From the IMG/VR virus record IMGVR_UViG_3300017963_000542, positions 1 through 33,712 of that record: DNA of 33,712 nucleotides; one strand, 5' to 3'. The stretch comes from a virus. Shown here one piece after another: positions 23,723 to 30,971 of this stretch. The notes under the pieces are model-generated. The model did not search any database, was not told the DNA's origin, and worked only from the letters and a program-made list of their open reading frames with translations. Both the position numbers and the translations under genes were made by a program. Numbering within the stretch: position 1 is the stretch's first letter; each line of letters begins with the position of its first letter.

Positions 23723-23734
23723 AAAGGCTCCTTT
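23723..23734 (-). promoter_or_regulatory. Ribosome site in small inverted repeat before TTG start
   Basis: The 12 bases AAAGGAGCCTTT on the minus strand hold the Shine-Dalgarno AAGGAG of the major capsid gene within an inverted repeat (AAAGG / CCTTT, two-base centre). It decides the unusual TTG start seven bases downstream. The stem is too tight to be a stable hairpin in RNA, but the symmetry may be a protein-binding or pairing element. Confidence 0.5.
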
Positions 23735-23737
23735 AGA

Positions 23738-24595
23738 CTACTTTTTCTCTCCGTAGATTGCCGTAGCCAATTCCGCGTTTGACCGCCGGCCGTATGGCGC
23801 CCCTCCGGGGCTTGGCGCCGCCTCGGCATCGACAAACAGCGATTCGCCGATGGCCGCCCCGATGTCTGAAAACATCTTGAGGAACGGCGGGAAGTTGCCT
23901 ATGCCTGTGAGCTCCATCATCGCAGCGACCTCGTCGCTGCCGTACTTCTGGAAAGCACGGGCCATGAGGTTTTGCGCTCGCTTCGCTTCGTCGGGCTTCA
24001 TGCCCTTGGTGAATTCCTTGATGGCGTCCTCTTCGCTCGTTTTCACGATTTTCTGAGCATCGGCCAGGCTTTGAGCCATGTACGGATAGTACCGTTCACG
24101 GAGTCCATTGACCTGCTCTGGCGTGAGCTTGAGCTCGTGGAACCACTTGAGGAATTCCTTCTCGGCTTTCTTGTCGGCTTTGAACAGCGAATCTTTGGGC
24201 AGCTCTACCTTGGAAAGTTCGTAGTCTTCTGGTGATTTTGGTACGCCTAAACTTTCGTAAAAGGCGTTGACCTCCTCGTCAGGAGCACCTTCTTCGGGGA
24301 TGGCCGGCTTGCCCGTTTTGCGCGAGAGCTCGACGTAAGCCTTTGCCATGTCGGGAATCCCTTTTTTGAATTTCTCGAGCGTGGCAATAAACTCCTTGTC
24401 GGCCTTTTGTTCGGCGGTCAGACCATTCATCCATTCGTGAGGTAACTCTGGTGGGGTCTGATCCTGCGACGCAGGATCATCGTCGACAACTTGGTTTTCG
24501 TCGTCGGCAATGACGGTGTTGTCATCTTCCGTTTTCACCGAATCATCCGGCTGAGAGTTGTCCTGTTCGGGCTCGTCAACCTTGTTTATTACCAC
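23738..24595 (-). CDS. Capsid scaffolding protein, 285 aa
   Basis: It starts at GTG 24593-24595 with AGGAGG eight bases upstream, overlapping the preceding gene by 20 bases. The N-terminal 50 residues are very acidic and disordered (DDSVKTEDDNTVIADDENQV). A helical region follows: HEWMNGLTAEQKADKEFIAT, KAYVELSRKTGKPAIP, then a PEDYELSKVELP motif, KEFLKWFHELKLTPEQVNGL and a C-terminal helical part. The PEDYE motif and the order portal, scaffold, coat are typical of podovirus scaffolding proteins. It drives coat assembly around the portal and leaves the prohead. The C-terminus (GRRSNAELATAIYGEKK) is basic and probably binds coat protein. Confidence 0.85.
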   Translation of the reverse strand: MVINKVDEPEQDNSQPDDSVKTEDDNTVIADDENQVVDDDPASQDQTPPELPHEWMNGLTAEQKADKEFIATLEKFKKGIPDMAKAYVELSRKTGKPAIPEEGAPDEEVNAFYESLGVPKSPEDYELSKVELPKDSLFKADKKAEKEFLKWFHELKLTPEQVNGLRERYYPYMAQSLADAQKIVKTSEEDAIKEFTKGMKPDEAKRAQNLMARAFQKYGSDEVAAMMELTGIGNFPPFLKMFSDIGAAIGESLFVDAEAAPSPGGAPYGRRSNAELATAIYGEKK

Positions 24596-24854
24596 TTTTC
24601 TGTCCTCCTATGATCGCGTTAACGATCCTGTAAAAAACCTGCTCGCCGCCAATCATGCGGGCGAGCCCTTTTGCATAGTTGCTCAATGCTTGCTCGTGAA
24701 TATCCTCGGCGTGCCGCAACAAAAAAAGTTGATGGAACATCGTCAAGAACACGATTTGCCCGTCTTCCGTCGCAGCCACGCGCTTGAAAGCCAGATCAAC
24801 ACGATCTTTGTGATCTTTCTCGTCGATCTGTTCCAACCAGGAGAGATCAGGCAT
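24576..24854 (-). CDS. Bbp19-like small virion-associated protein, 92 aa
   Basis: It starts at ATG 24852-24854, with GAGG 11 bases upstream. The core reads AFKRVAATEDGQIVFLTMFH (23-42), close in pattern to the short Bbp19-type domain (AF-x-x-V-F-x-x-x-x-G-x-x-V-L), then a helix HAEDIHEQALSNYAKGLARM and IGGEQVFYRIVNAII. In BPP-1-like genomes a protein of this size and pattern lies directly after the head-to-tail connector gene, as here. Its function in the head is not known to me. It is helical, with no signal or membrane segment. Confidence 0.65.
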   Translation of the reverse strand: MPDLSWLEQIDEKDHKDRVDLAFKRVAATEDGQIVFLTMFHQLFLLRHAEDIHEQALSNYAKGLARMIGGEQVFYRIVNAIIGGQKSGNKQG

Positions 24855-24877
24855 TTACTCGCTAACCTCTTCCCAAA

Positions 24878-24943
24878 TCACGCCGAATAGGCCGACGGCC
24901 ACGGCCAGGCGTCGATTACAACGGGAATCTTGCGGTATCTCAT
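24878..24943 (-). CDS. Very short ORF, 21 aa, resembling start of a PGDYG-type protein
   Basis: It starts at ATG 24941-24943 in an ATGA overlap with the portal stop and has a perfect AGGAGG six bases upstream, so it is very likely translated. It reads MRYRKIPVVIDAWPWPSAYS and a final Ala, then TGA. The YRKxPVVI(D/E)A opening is that of a common short phage protein (YRKKPVVIEA, the PGDYG-type family) that normally continues for 80 residues or more. Here it stops after 21. The next 24 bases are open in another frame to a TAA touching the next gene's ATG. It may be a truncated remnant kept as a coupling leader. Confidence 0.6.
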   Translation of the reverse strand: MRYRKIPVVIDAWPWPSAYSA

Positions 24944-26592
24944 TCGCGTCCTCCTGCAATTTGCGCGAGAGCGCTATCGGGATTCACCGGCTGGTTGAGC
25001 TTGTCGAAGTTGCCGGCGACGTTTTTCTGCGTTTCGAGGCTCATAGCGAGCTGCTGTTGCTCGGCCTGCTGCTGCTGCCTCATCTGGCGGATCTTCCGGA
25101 TCTCCGGGAGCTCGCGGATCGCTTTTTGCGGCGCGCCCTGGGCGTCGAGGCCCGCCCGCATGAGCTCGTCGCCGTCGGCAATATCGAGGGACTCCGGGAA
25201 GATCGTGCCGATATCGGCCGCGAGCGCGGTGGCTGCGATAACGCCTTGGCTCCTGTGATACCGCTTCTGCGCTTCCGCCAGCGGCCCCATGAATTCGATC
25301 TTGATAGTGCGGTTGCCGCCGGCATACAGCGCCAACGGCGCCGGCGGGAGCTTTGCGTTACGGTCACAGATGTCGTACTCCCTGTTAATGAGCGGGATTA
25401 GCGTCTCGGAATTGAGCCGGCCAATGGTGGCGCCCAGGACCGCAGCCTGCTCGCCCTTGATCTCTCGGACCTCCGTCGCCGTCCGGTTGGTGCCCTCGAG
25501 CATCTCCATGAGCACGAAGATCCGGGAGCGGAAGATCGAACGGATCTGGTCCCGGATCTCCTGCTCCTCTTCCTTCGCGACCTGGTAGCGGGCACCGAGA
25601 TCGATCGGCGAAATAATCTTCTGCGGGTTGGTGTAGTAGTTATAGCCGCGCGGTACGATCCGCTCTTTGCCCTGCATGTCCTGCGGTACGTTAAGGGGCG
25701 GCTCGACGGCGAGCTGGCCGGCCATGAGCGACGTCTTGCCCATCTGATTAAGCCGCATGACGTCGTTGATCGCATCGGCGGCCGGCGAACGGCCGTAGCT
25801 CTCGTCGGTGTTCTTCCGCCAGCGCCACACGAGGAACGGGAACGAATCGTAGCCCCCTTCGTCGATCACGACCTGGTTCTTCATGTCCCAATACTCGCTC
25901 GCCCAGGGCTTGTTGATGCCGTCCGCCCGGGTGTAGTCGCGGTCGCTTCGGGGATACACGCCGTGCACAATGCGCGTGGTGCCGTAGGGAGAATTCTTGA
26001 TATCCTCGAGGAGACTCGGGTGTAGCTTGTCCGCGCCCCAGGTCTGCATGATCTTGCGGTTGGTGAGCTTGTAATCGCGGAAGAGGGTATCGACCAGGCC
26101 GGTTCGCGCCTCGGCGATCCGGTATTCCTTGATGTGAAAAGTCCTGAAAAGGGTTCGCTGTTCGGCAACGTCGTCCTCGACGAGCATCGCCGCGGTGCCG
26201 ATAGACGCAGCGTCGAGAAAGAACTCGCTGACCGCCTCGTAGAAGTTACTGCGGGCGAACTCGGCGTAGAGCACGTCCTCCACTTCTTCGAGGTAGTCCA
26301 TCACGCCGGGGAGCTTGTTCTGCTTCGGATCCTGCATCTGTAGCCGGAACCACTTGTTCTTCGGGCTTACCAGGTAGCCGACCATGCCGTCGACGAGGAG
26401 CTGCAGCGAATCCAGCGCGGAGTCGTCGTAGATCTTCGTTGCCGGCCGCTTGCCTTCCTGGCCTTCCATGTCCCAGAAACTGCGCCGCTGCAGCACGTAA
26501 TCGGTGATGTCCTGCCAGAGTGGCTTCCACCACTGATGGATTTTGGTTAAGGCGCCGAGGTAGGCATTCAGGTCGAAATATTCCAGCGCCAT
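24940..26592 (-). CDS. Portal / head-to-tail connecting protein, 550 aa
   Basis: Family of bacteriophage head-to-tail connecting proteins (PF12236 type, T7 gp8-like). It starts at ATG 26590-26592 in a TAATG overlap. Signature stretches: WWKPLWQDITDYVLQRRSFW (21-40), SALDSLQLLVDGMVGYLVSP, RFARS-like EFARSNFYEAVSEFFLDAAS, GTAAMLVEDDV, RTFHIKEYRIAEARTGLVDT, SFPFLVWRWRKNTDESYGRS, PADAIND-like AADAINDVMRLNQMGKTSLM, EGTNRTATEVREIKGEQAAV, and a Gln-rich C-terminal helix. It forms the dodecameric ring through which DNA is packaged and ejected. Next to it are the scaffold-side genes and the adaptor further on. Length is in the normal range for the family. Confidence 0.93.
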   Translation of the reverse strand: MALEYFDLNAYLGALTKIHQWWKPLWQDITDYVLQRRSFWDMEGQEGKRPATKIYDDSALDSLQLLVDGMVGYLVSPKNKWFRLQMQDPKQNKLPGVMDYLEEVEDVLYAEFARSNFYEAVSEFFLDAASIGTAAMLVEDDVAEQRTLFRTFHIKEYRIAEARTGLVDTLFRDYKLTNRKIMQTWGADKLHPSLLEDIKNSPYGTTRIVHGVYPRSDRDYTRADGINKPWASEYWDMKNQVVIDEGGYDSFPFLVWRWRKNTDESYGRSPAADAINDVMRLNQMGKTSLMAGQLAVEPPLNVPQDMQGKERIVPRGYNYYTNPQKIISPIDLGARYQVAKEEEQEIRDQIRSIFRSRIFVLMEMLEGTNRTATEVREIKGEQAAVLGATIGRLNSETLIPLINREYDICDRNAKLPPAPLALYAGGNRTIKIEFMGPLAEAQKRYHRSQGVIAATALAADIGTIFPESLDIADGDELMRAGLDAQGAPQKAIRELPEIRKIRQMRQQQQAEQQQLAMSLETQKNVAGNFDKLNQPVNPDSALAQIAGGRE

Positions 26593-26867
26593 TAAAACTG
26601 CATCCTCGGCTGCCGGCCTCTGCCCATGGGGATATCGACGGGAGGTCGCGTCAGGGCAGTGGTGCCGGCTTTAGCGTTAGTGAGTGCGGATCCGCTTTTG
26701 GTCGCCAAGATCGAGCGGGCGGTGGTTGCTGCTTCCTCGTCGGTGTTGACGAGATTGATTGCCTCTTCTCGCGTTTTCACCTGAAGCGCCTGGCGCAATC
26801 GTTTCCAAGCCGCTTGTGATGCTTGCATGATCTGCTCGGCGAGCGTGGGCATGGCATCGGTGGCCAT
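26592..26867 (-). CDS. Hypothetical protein upstream of portal, 91 aa
   Basis: It starts at ATG 26865-26867 behind a strong GGGAGGGG site and ends in TAATG overlap with the portal gene. The first 45 residues are helical (LAEQIMQASQAAWKRLRQAL); the rest is flexible, Thr/Ala/Gly-rich and basic at the end (MGRGRQPRMQF). It is the first gene after the promoter at about 26.92 kb, so it leads the structural operon. I do not recognise the family. A minor head protein or packaging accessory is possible. Confidence 0.7.
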   Translation of the reverse strand: MATDAMPTLAEQIMQASQAAWKRLRQALQVKTREEAINLVNTDEEAATTARSILATKSGSALTNAKAGTTALTRPPVDIPMGRGRQPRMQF

Positions 26868-26905
26868 AATCCCCTCCCAGTTTGGAGATTGCTCTCCTGG
26901 TACGA

Positions 26906-26935
26906 AGGTTACGCCACCGAAAAATGTGAAGTCAA
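26906..26935 (-). promoter_or_regulatory. Sigma70-like promoter before the structural operon
   Basis: In the 109-base gap 26868-26976 the minus strand carries TTGACT (26930-26935), 18 bases, then TAACCT (26906-26911). The -35 matches TTGACA at five of six positions and the -10 matches TATAAT at four of six. An AT-rich run lies upstream. The transcript would start about 40 bases before the first ATG. A small stem GGAGA/TCTCC (26884-26897) lies in the leader. It is the largest gene-free stretch on this side of the genome. Confidence 0.55.
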
Positions 26936-26976
26936 TAGCAATCTACGAAAAATCGTCTCGAAAATGTCCGAAATCG

Positions 26977-27327
26977 TTACTTTCCGCGTAAATCGGGGAT
27001 ATTGCTCGCGATTTGGATATCAACTTTCTTCTGCCAGGCCGGACAAAAGTCAAAATTGAGCATCATCACCGGCCAGGGATACGGCTGCATGATGAGCGCG
27101 ATGGGCTGCATGTCGGCTTCCTGGCGCTCCTTCCCTTTGAGGTGCGCCCGGTCCCAAATCGGAATGTAATTCGGGTTCGGGATGTATTGCGCGGCCGGCA
27201 CCATCTTGTGGCATTGCCCGTGCTCGGGGCTCACCGGCAGACAGTGATGGCAGGTCCCGCATCGCTGCTCCCGGAACTGCGTTTGCGGCGGTTTCGGGAT
27301 CTCGATTCGCGGCTTTTGCTTAGGCAT
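26977..27327 (-). CDS. Cysteine-rich, probable zinc-binding protein, 116 aa
   Basis: It starts at ATG 27325-27327 with AGGAGG six bases upstream, overlapping the previous gene by eight bases. A Pro-rich basic start (MPKQKPRIEIPKPPQ) leads to CGTCHHC (23-29), GQCHK (38-41) and FCPAW (94-98). Cys23, Cys26, Cys39 and Cys95 could bind one zinc, with His27, His28 or His40 as alternatives. Between them are a Pro/Tyr-rich loop (QYIPNPNYIPIWD) and QPIALIMQPYPWPVMML. I have seen short phage proteins with CxxC and a late CPxW, but I cannot name this one. It precedes the promoter and the portal operon. Confidence 0.7.
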   Translation of the reverse strand: MPKQKPRIEIPKPPQTQFREQRCGTCHHCLPVSPEHGQCHKMVPAAQYIPNPNYIPIWDRAHLKGKERQEADMQPIALIMQPYPWPVMMLNFDFCPAWQKKVDIQIASNIPDLRGK

Positions 27328-27649
27328 CTTCTTCCTCCTGCTCGAAAAGCTCTTTCTGGCCGTCGCTCAACACAACAGCATTGATACCACGCGGCGTGTG
27401 ATCGAGCCCGATCATGCCGTCGCTCTTCTTGACCGCCGGCAGCTTGAGCTTTGAGCTGATCGTGACGATGGCGTTCTCGCCGGTCTCCCCGGGCTCGAAG
27501 TCGATCTGTATGATGATCGACCGCTTACTATCCGTGGGTTTGTCGTCGTTGTCGATGTCCTCGAGAATTCTCGAGAACTCCTGGGTGAACCTCCGGGGGA
27601 GCTCCCCGCCGTTGAGGTTCGCGAAATTGACGTTGTTGAGTGTTTGCAT
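27320..27649 (-). CDS. Phage 'replication terminator protein'-like, 109 aa
   Basis: It starts at ATG 27647-27649 with AAGGAG nine bases before; an in-frame extension lying inside the terminase gene is rejected as shadow. The opening MQTLNNVNFANLNGGELPRR, then FTQEFSRILEDIDN, SIIIQIDFEPGETGENAIVT and a Lys-rich LKLPAVKK match the pattern of short proteins called replication terminator protein in many phages: NxLNxxNLxxGxxxxxFxxEL, then a K/R plus ITIxLxxxP strand. The label in databases is historical; real terminator activity for this group is not established as far as I know. It lies between the large terminase and a zinc-type gene. Confidence 0.6.
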   Translation of the reverse strand: MQTLNNVNFANLNGGELPRRFTQEFSRILEDIDNDDKPTDSKRSIIIQIDFEPGETGENAIVTISSKLKLPAVKKSDGMIGLDHTPRGINAVVLSDGQKELFEQEEEDA

Positions 27650-27659
27650 ACATAACTCC

Positions 27660-29939
27660 TTATCTTGTTTCCACTCCATACCGGAGCGGGTCGTACTCTT
27701 TTTCTTGCGATGGCTCGCCGATCCCGAGCGGATCGATCTCGTTACCCTGGGGAAAGGTGGCGCCGATCTCGTCGTCGAGCACACGTGCCAAGCAGTCCAG
27801 CATGTCGTCGTGTGCCGTGAACGGGTGGGCTTTGTATTCGTCTTCAACAAATATCCTCGTGAGATCGACAGTTGTCTCGTCGTACTGGATGTACGGCGTA
27901 CTCGCCGGCAGATAGATCCGGTGCTGGTGAAAAATCGGAATGAGCCGATTGATCCGTTCGACCTTCGCCAGCGGGCCGCCAAGAGGCTGAATATCAAAGC
28001 GGTAGTTGTCCCGCTCCATGCGGTCTTCGTAATGCTCGATATCCGAGTCCTTGCCGTATTTCTCGTAGCCGACGCCGACGGGCTGGTACTGCTGGTGCCA
28101 CTTGAACAACACGTTGCTGCGCTCGACGAGGGATAGACGGTCGCGGATCCAGTTGACGATGTAGTAGTTGCGGTCGGCGCCCAGGCCGATGCAGATGAAC
28201 ACCGTGTAGTCCGAGTCTTGTTTCTTCGAGCTCGCCGGATCGCAGAGGATATACAGGTTGAGCTTGCGGTACATCTTCGCCCGCCAGTACCGGAGCCACT
28301 CCTCTTTGAAGCGGATGAGGCTGTCCTGCTGCGGGGCCATGAAAAGCTGACAGTTCTTTGACGCAAAACCGTTGGCAATATAGTTGCCCGTCTCCGTCTG
28401 GATCGACCACACGCGGCGACTTCCCAGAGGTTTGATTGACGTGACCTTCTCGAGCTTTTTGTCTTTATCACACCTTATTCTGGTCTGAAACATTGTGTTA
28501 ACGATCGCCGGCGCTTTTGCCGGACGATACCACAGCAGCAATTTGTGGCGCATTAGCCGCCCGCCGAGAAGCGTGAAGATTGTCGATCCCTTATGTCCTA
28601 TGCGTGGTGGACGATAATATTCGCGCCAGTCAAGGCCGAGACGGAGCATTGTTTCCCGCAGCTTTCTTGTTACGCCCGGATTGTGTTCTTCTGACTGCGT
28701 GATAGAGATTTGACCGTTTTCGTGAACCGAGCCTTCTCCGTCGATCATGCCAGACAACCAAGCTGTTGCGGCAAAGTCAGGGCATTTATCGGCGAACGAG
28801 ATCCGAACCAAGCCCTTCATGCACGCGTGACCTCCATCCCCAAGCACGGAATACTTACGCTTGGCGTCTCGCCTCCCGGTCCACCACTTGTGATCGGGAG
28901 TGCACTCAACGAAAGCGCCGGTTTCGAGGGAATAGCGATTGGCGAGAGCTATGCGCGCTCGGGTAGCAAGTACTCTTGTTTTGCGCAATCTCGCTTTTCC
29001 GTTCACGGCAAGATCAATACCAACAACAGTGTCTCCCGGTTTGATGTGTTCGACATTCTTATACGACCAATCGCTCATGAGGATTTTCGTGCCGTCACAA
29101 AGACAGCTCGCGATGTACGGGCCGTAGTCGCGGATTTTCTGTGCCAGTTCCTCCCGGGTGAGTAGGTAAGGCGTGCCGGTCTCTGTTCCGTCGACGGTAG
29201 CCGGGTAGATCCGGGGTTTGAAAGTGCCGGCCTTGATACAGCTCGCCGCGAGGTCGTTGTAATGCCACCTAGTGCAGAGAAACCGGCGATTGCCGCCACG
29301 CGTTCCCAGGTTAAGCGATTCCCGGAAGCGGTCGTAGGTAAGTTTGATCGCGTCGGGATTACGACAGGACTCGGCCTCGAAAGCGTCGTCGTAGTTGAGG
29401 TCAGTAAAATGCGGCCCAACAGGGAGGCTGTCGATCATGCCGAATGCGGAAAATGTCGGTTCCTTCGGATTGCCTTTACGCCGGACGATGAGTCCGTCCT
29501 TCTCGGACCACTTCGGTGCGTATCGCTGCGGATCCTCCCAAAACACTTCCGGCGCGATCTTCCACAACACGCTATTGTTCTCGAGCTCGGTCTTGATTTG
29601 TCGCAGGAACGGGAGTGCGACCTTTGAGGTCCGGCCGATGATGGCGATTGTGCGTTCAGGGTTGTGCCAGGCCTTCCAGATGTTGTGCGCAAAGGTGATG
29701 ATCGTCGACTTGTAGTGCTCTCTCGCCCAGGCGTCGAGGTATCCTTCCGGACGGGCCTGGACCTCGCGGCAGCGGGCATAGACGAAATCGTTGTTCGCGT
29801 CCTCGCGGTGAAGGACGAAGACCAGGAAGTAGAACAGGTCGTTGTACGCCAAGGCGCGGACCATTTCGAGGCGGTGGCCGTCCCGGGTCGCCTGCTGCAA
29901 GAGCATCCGGTACTTAGCGAGCGTCTGTATCCGTGTCAT
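27660..29939 (-). CDS. terL: Terminase large subunit interrupted by an intein, 759 aa precursor
   Basis: It starts at ATG 29937-29939 (AGGAAG upstream), overlapping the previous gene by 26 bases. The N-terminal ATPase has a deviant Walker A, WAREHYKST (71-79), an RTSKVALPFL segment, a Walker B-like stretch HFTDLNYDDAFEAE (177-190) and FLCTRWHYNDLAA as coupling motif. The C-terminal RNase H-like nuclease has YILCDPASSKKQDSDYTVF (563-581), with Asp567, VGYEKYG (623-629) and HDDMLDCLARV (710-720). Between the two, after YGPYIAS, an intein of residues 279-529 is inserted. Removal leaves a 508-aa terminase, normal for the family, with the joined sequence YIAS-CQLFMAPQ. The mature enzyme pumps and cuts phage DNA at the portal. 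Confidence 0.93.
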   Translation of the reverse strand: MTRIQTLAKYRMLLQQATRDGHRLEMVRALAYNDLFYFLVFVLHREDANNDFVYARCREVQARPEGYLDAWAREHYKSTIITFAHNIWKAWHNPERTIAIIGRTSKVALPFLRQIKTELENNSVLWKIAPEVFWEDPQRYAPKWSEKDGLIVRRKGNPKEPTFSAFGMIDSLPVGPHFTDLNYDDAFEAESCRNPDAIKLTYDRFRESLNLGTRGGNRRFLCTRWHYNDLAASCIKAGTFKPRIYPATVDGTETGTPYLLTREELAQKIRDYGPYIASCLCDGTKILMSDWSYKNVEHIKPGDTVVGIDLAVNGKARLRKTRVLATRARIALANRYSLETGAFVECTPDHKWWTGRRDAKRKYSVLGDGGHACMKGLVRISFADKCPDFAATAWLSGMIDGEGSVHENGQISITQSEEHNPGVTRKLRETMLRLGLDWREYYRPPRIGHKGSTIFTLLGGRLMRHKLLLWYRPAKAPAIVNTMFQTRIRCDKDKKLEKVTSIKPLGSRRVWSIQTETGNYIANGFASKNCQLFMAPQQDSLIRFKEEWLRYWRAKMYRKLNLYILCDPASSKKQDSDYTVFICIGLGADRNYYIVNWIRDRLSLVERSNVLFKWHQQYQPVGVGYEKYGKDSDIEHYEDRMERDNYRFDIQPLGGPLAKVERINRLIPIFHQHRIYLPASTPYIQYDETTVDLTRIFVEDEYKAHPFTAHDDMLDCLARVLDDEIGATFPQGNEIDPLGIGEPSQEKEYDPLRYGVETR
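28353..29105 (-). other. Intein with LAGLIDADG-type endonuclease inside terL, 251 aa
   Basis: N-terminal splicing block CLCDGTKILMSDW (279-291), with Cys279 as nucleophile, then VEHIKPGDTVVGID. Block B is VECTPDHKWW (344-353) with Thr347 and His350. The endonuclease motif WLSGMIDGEGSV (394-405) matches LAGLIDADG; only one such motif is visible. The C-terminal blocks are RRVWSIQTETGNYIANG (508-524) and FASKN (525-529), followed by Cys530 of the C-extein. All catalytic positions (Cys1, TxxH, terminal Asn, +1 Cys) are present, but the residue before the terminal Asn is Lys, not the usual His. The intein can excise itself, and the endonuclease can promote invasion of intein-free terL alleles. Confidence 0.9.
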
Positions 29940-30219
29940 TGATGAGCTTCCTGATCTCTGCTGCCCGGCGCCGGCGCTCGAGGATCACTCGGTGGCTTAC
30001 AAGCAGGTGGCGAGGTATCGCATAGGTGCGGTACATTTCCGCCCGCGCTTGATCGATCCACGCAAGGATCTTGCTTGAGCTCGAGGGACTGGCAACGTAG
30101 TAGATATGCTGCCCTGGCCGCGGCCACGGTTGTGCCCCGGGGTTGATTACCGGCACCCCGAGCTCAGCCAGGGCTTCCTCGTAGTCCCGCTGCCACTGCT
30201 CGTCTCGCCAATCACTCAT
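29914..30219 (-). CDS. Hypothetical protein between terminase subunits, 101 aa
   Basis: The start is ATG 30217-30219 (MSDWRDEQWQRDYEEALAEL), an ATGAGTGA overlap with the small terminase stop and GGGAGG upstream; a longer in-frame extension is rejected. After a charged helix there is a Pro-rich stretch (VPVINPGAQPWPRPGQ), a beta strand (HIYYVAS) and two basic helices that end in the overlap with terL. It is the only gene between small and large terminase. A packaging accessory or terminase-bridging role would fit, but no family is recognised. Confidence 0.75.
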   Translation of the reverse strand: MSDWRDEQWQRDYEEALAELGVPVINPGAQPWPRPGQHIYYVASPSSSSKILAWIDQARAEMYRTYAIPRHLLVSHRVILERRRRAAEIRKLINDTDTDAR

Positions 30220-30775
30220 CGCCGTTCCCTCCCAACCCGAGCTCGTCGGCCAGGTCCTCCACAACCTCGTAGTCAACATCCTCGAGCTCGTCGGTCTCGA
30301 TCCCGCGGCGAATCACTTCGAGCACGTCCGGGGATACCTCACGGATACCGGCCTCCATTTCCTCTTTGTCGAGATCGCGCTGCTCGAGCTCGCGCTGCGC
30401 CAGGGCCACCTTGATGATCGTCTCGATCTGCCGGCGGATCTCGCTCATGATGATGACGGCGCCGGAGCGGTCCTTCGCGTCCTCGGCCTGTTTCAGCAGT
30501 AGGAGCGCCCGGGCCTTGAGAGAGAGGATGTCCTGGACGAAGTTGTACTTGTGGGTTTCTTGAAGTTCTGGCGGTAGTGGAATATCAGGTGATTCGGCCG
30601 CCACGTCCATGAGCACGTGCGCGGAGGCGTGACGCCTTACGGCGTCCTTGCCTACATTGTGACGTCGAGCGATGGCGCGCAATGAGTCGCCGGCGCGAAT
30701 CGCGTCGTCAATAAGCTGGCGCTCTACCTCGCTCTTTTGACAGATTGAGCATTTTCGCCCTGCTTTTTGCGGCAT
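30212..30775 (-). CDS. Probable terminase small subunit, 187 aa
   Basis: It starts at ATG 30773-30775 with GGAGG seven bases upstream and overlaps its upstream neighbour by 68 bases. The N-terminus holds a CSIC pair (9-12), then a helix-turn-helix (about 17-53: ERQLIDDAIRAGDSLRAIAR and HNVGKDAVRRHASAH). A helical middle (YNFVQDILSLKARALLLLKQ) follows, and then a very acidic end. DNA-binding HTH plus oligomerisation helices plus acidic tail, just upstream of terL, is the common layout of small terminases that recognise the packaging site. I could not find a second zinc ligand pair, so the CxxC may be structural. A transcription regulator is the alternative. Confidence 0.7.
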   Translation of the reverse strand: MPQKAGRKCSICQKSEVERQLIDDAIRAGDSLRAIARRHNVGKDAVRRHASAHVLMDVAAESPDIPLPPELQETHKYNFVQDILSLKARALLLLKQAEDAKDRSGAVIIMSEIRRQIETIIKVALAQRELEQRDLDKEEMEAGIREVSPDVLEVIRRGIETDELEDVDYEVVEDLADELGLGGNGDE

Positions 30776-30971
30776 TCGCAGACCTCCGTATCGCTTCCGC
30801 TTTTTCTTTCGCTTTCTCTGCCGCGAGACGGTTCCGGTCGTTTACGCGGTCGATTCGGTTCTGCTCGATCTGCCGTTTTCTGTGTCGTGCTACCCGCTCA
30901 TCGTAGTCGAATCGCTGCATGAAGGGAACAGCGAGCCTGTACGGGCAGCGACGTACGCTGATTTGCATCAT
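30708..30971 (-). CDS. Basic helical protein, 87 aa
   Basis: The start is ATG 30969-30971 in an ATGA overlap with the preceding gene; a second ATG three bases on has better ribosome-site spacing and may be the real one. The protein opens MMQISVRRCPYRLAVPFMQR and is otherwise an Arg/Lys/Ala-rich helix (RQIEQNRIDRVNDRNRLAAE, KAKEKAEAIRRS). It ends RGRAPAY. Strong positive charge suggests nucleic-acid binding. Family not recognised. A long frame extending farther upstream is rejected, since it would lie inside the previous gene. Confidence 0.6.
   Translation of the reverse strand: MMQISVRRCPYRLAVPFMQRFDYDERVARHRKRQIEQNRIDRVNDRNRLAAEKAKEKAEAIRRSANAAKSRAKMLNLSKERGRAPAY

Noticed and set aside
27650-28471. 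Upstream part of a 383-codon frame overlapping terL
   Set aside because: The Ser/Arg/Thr-rich composition is a frame shadow of terL. Only the last 109 codons from 27649 have a ribosome site and a recognisable protein.
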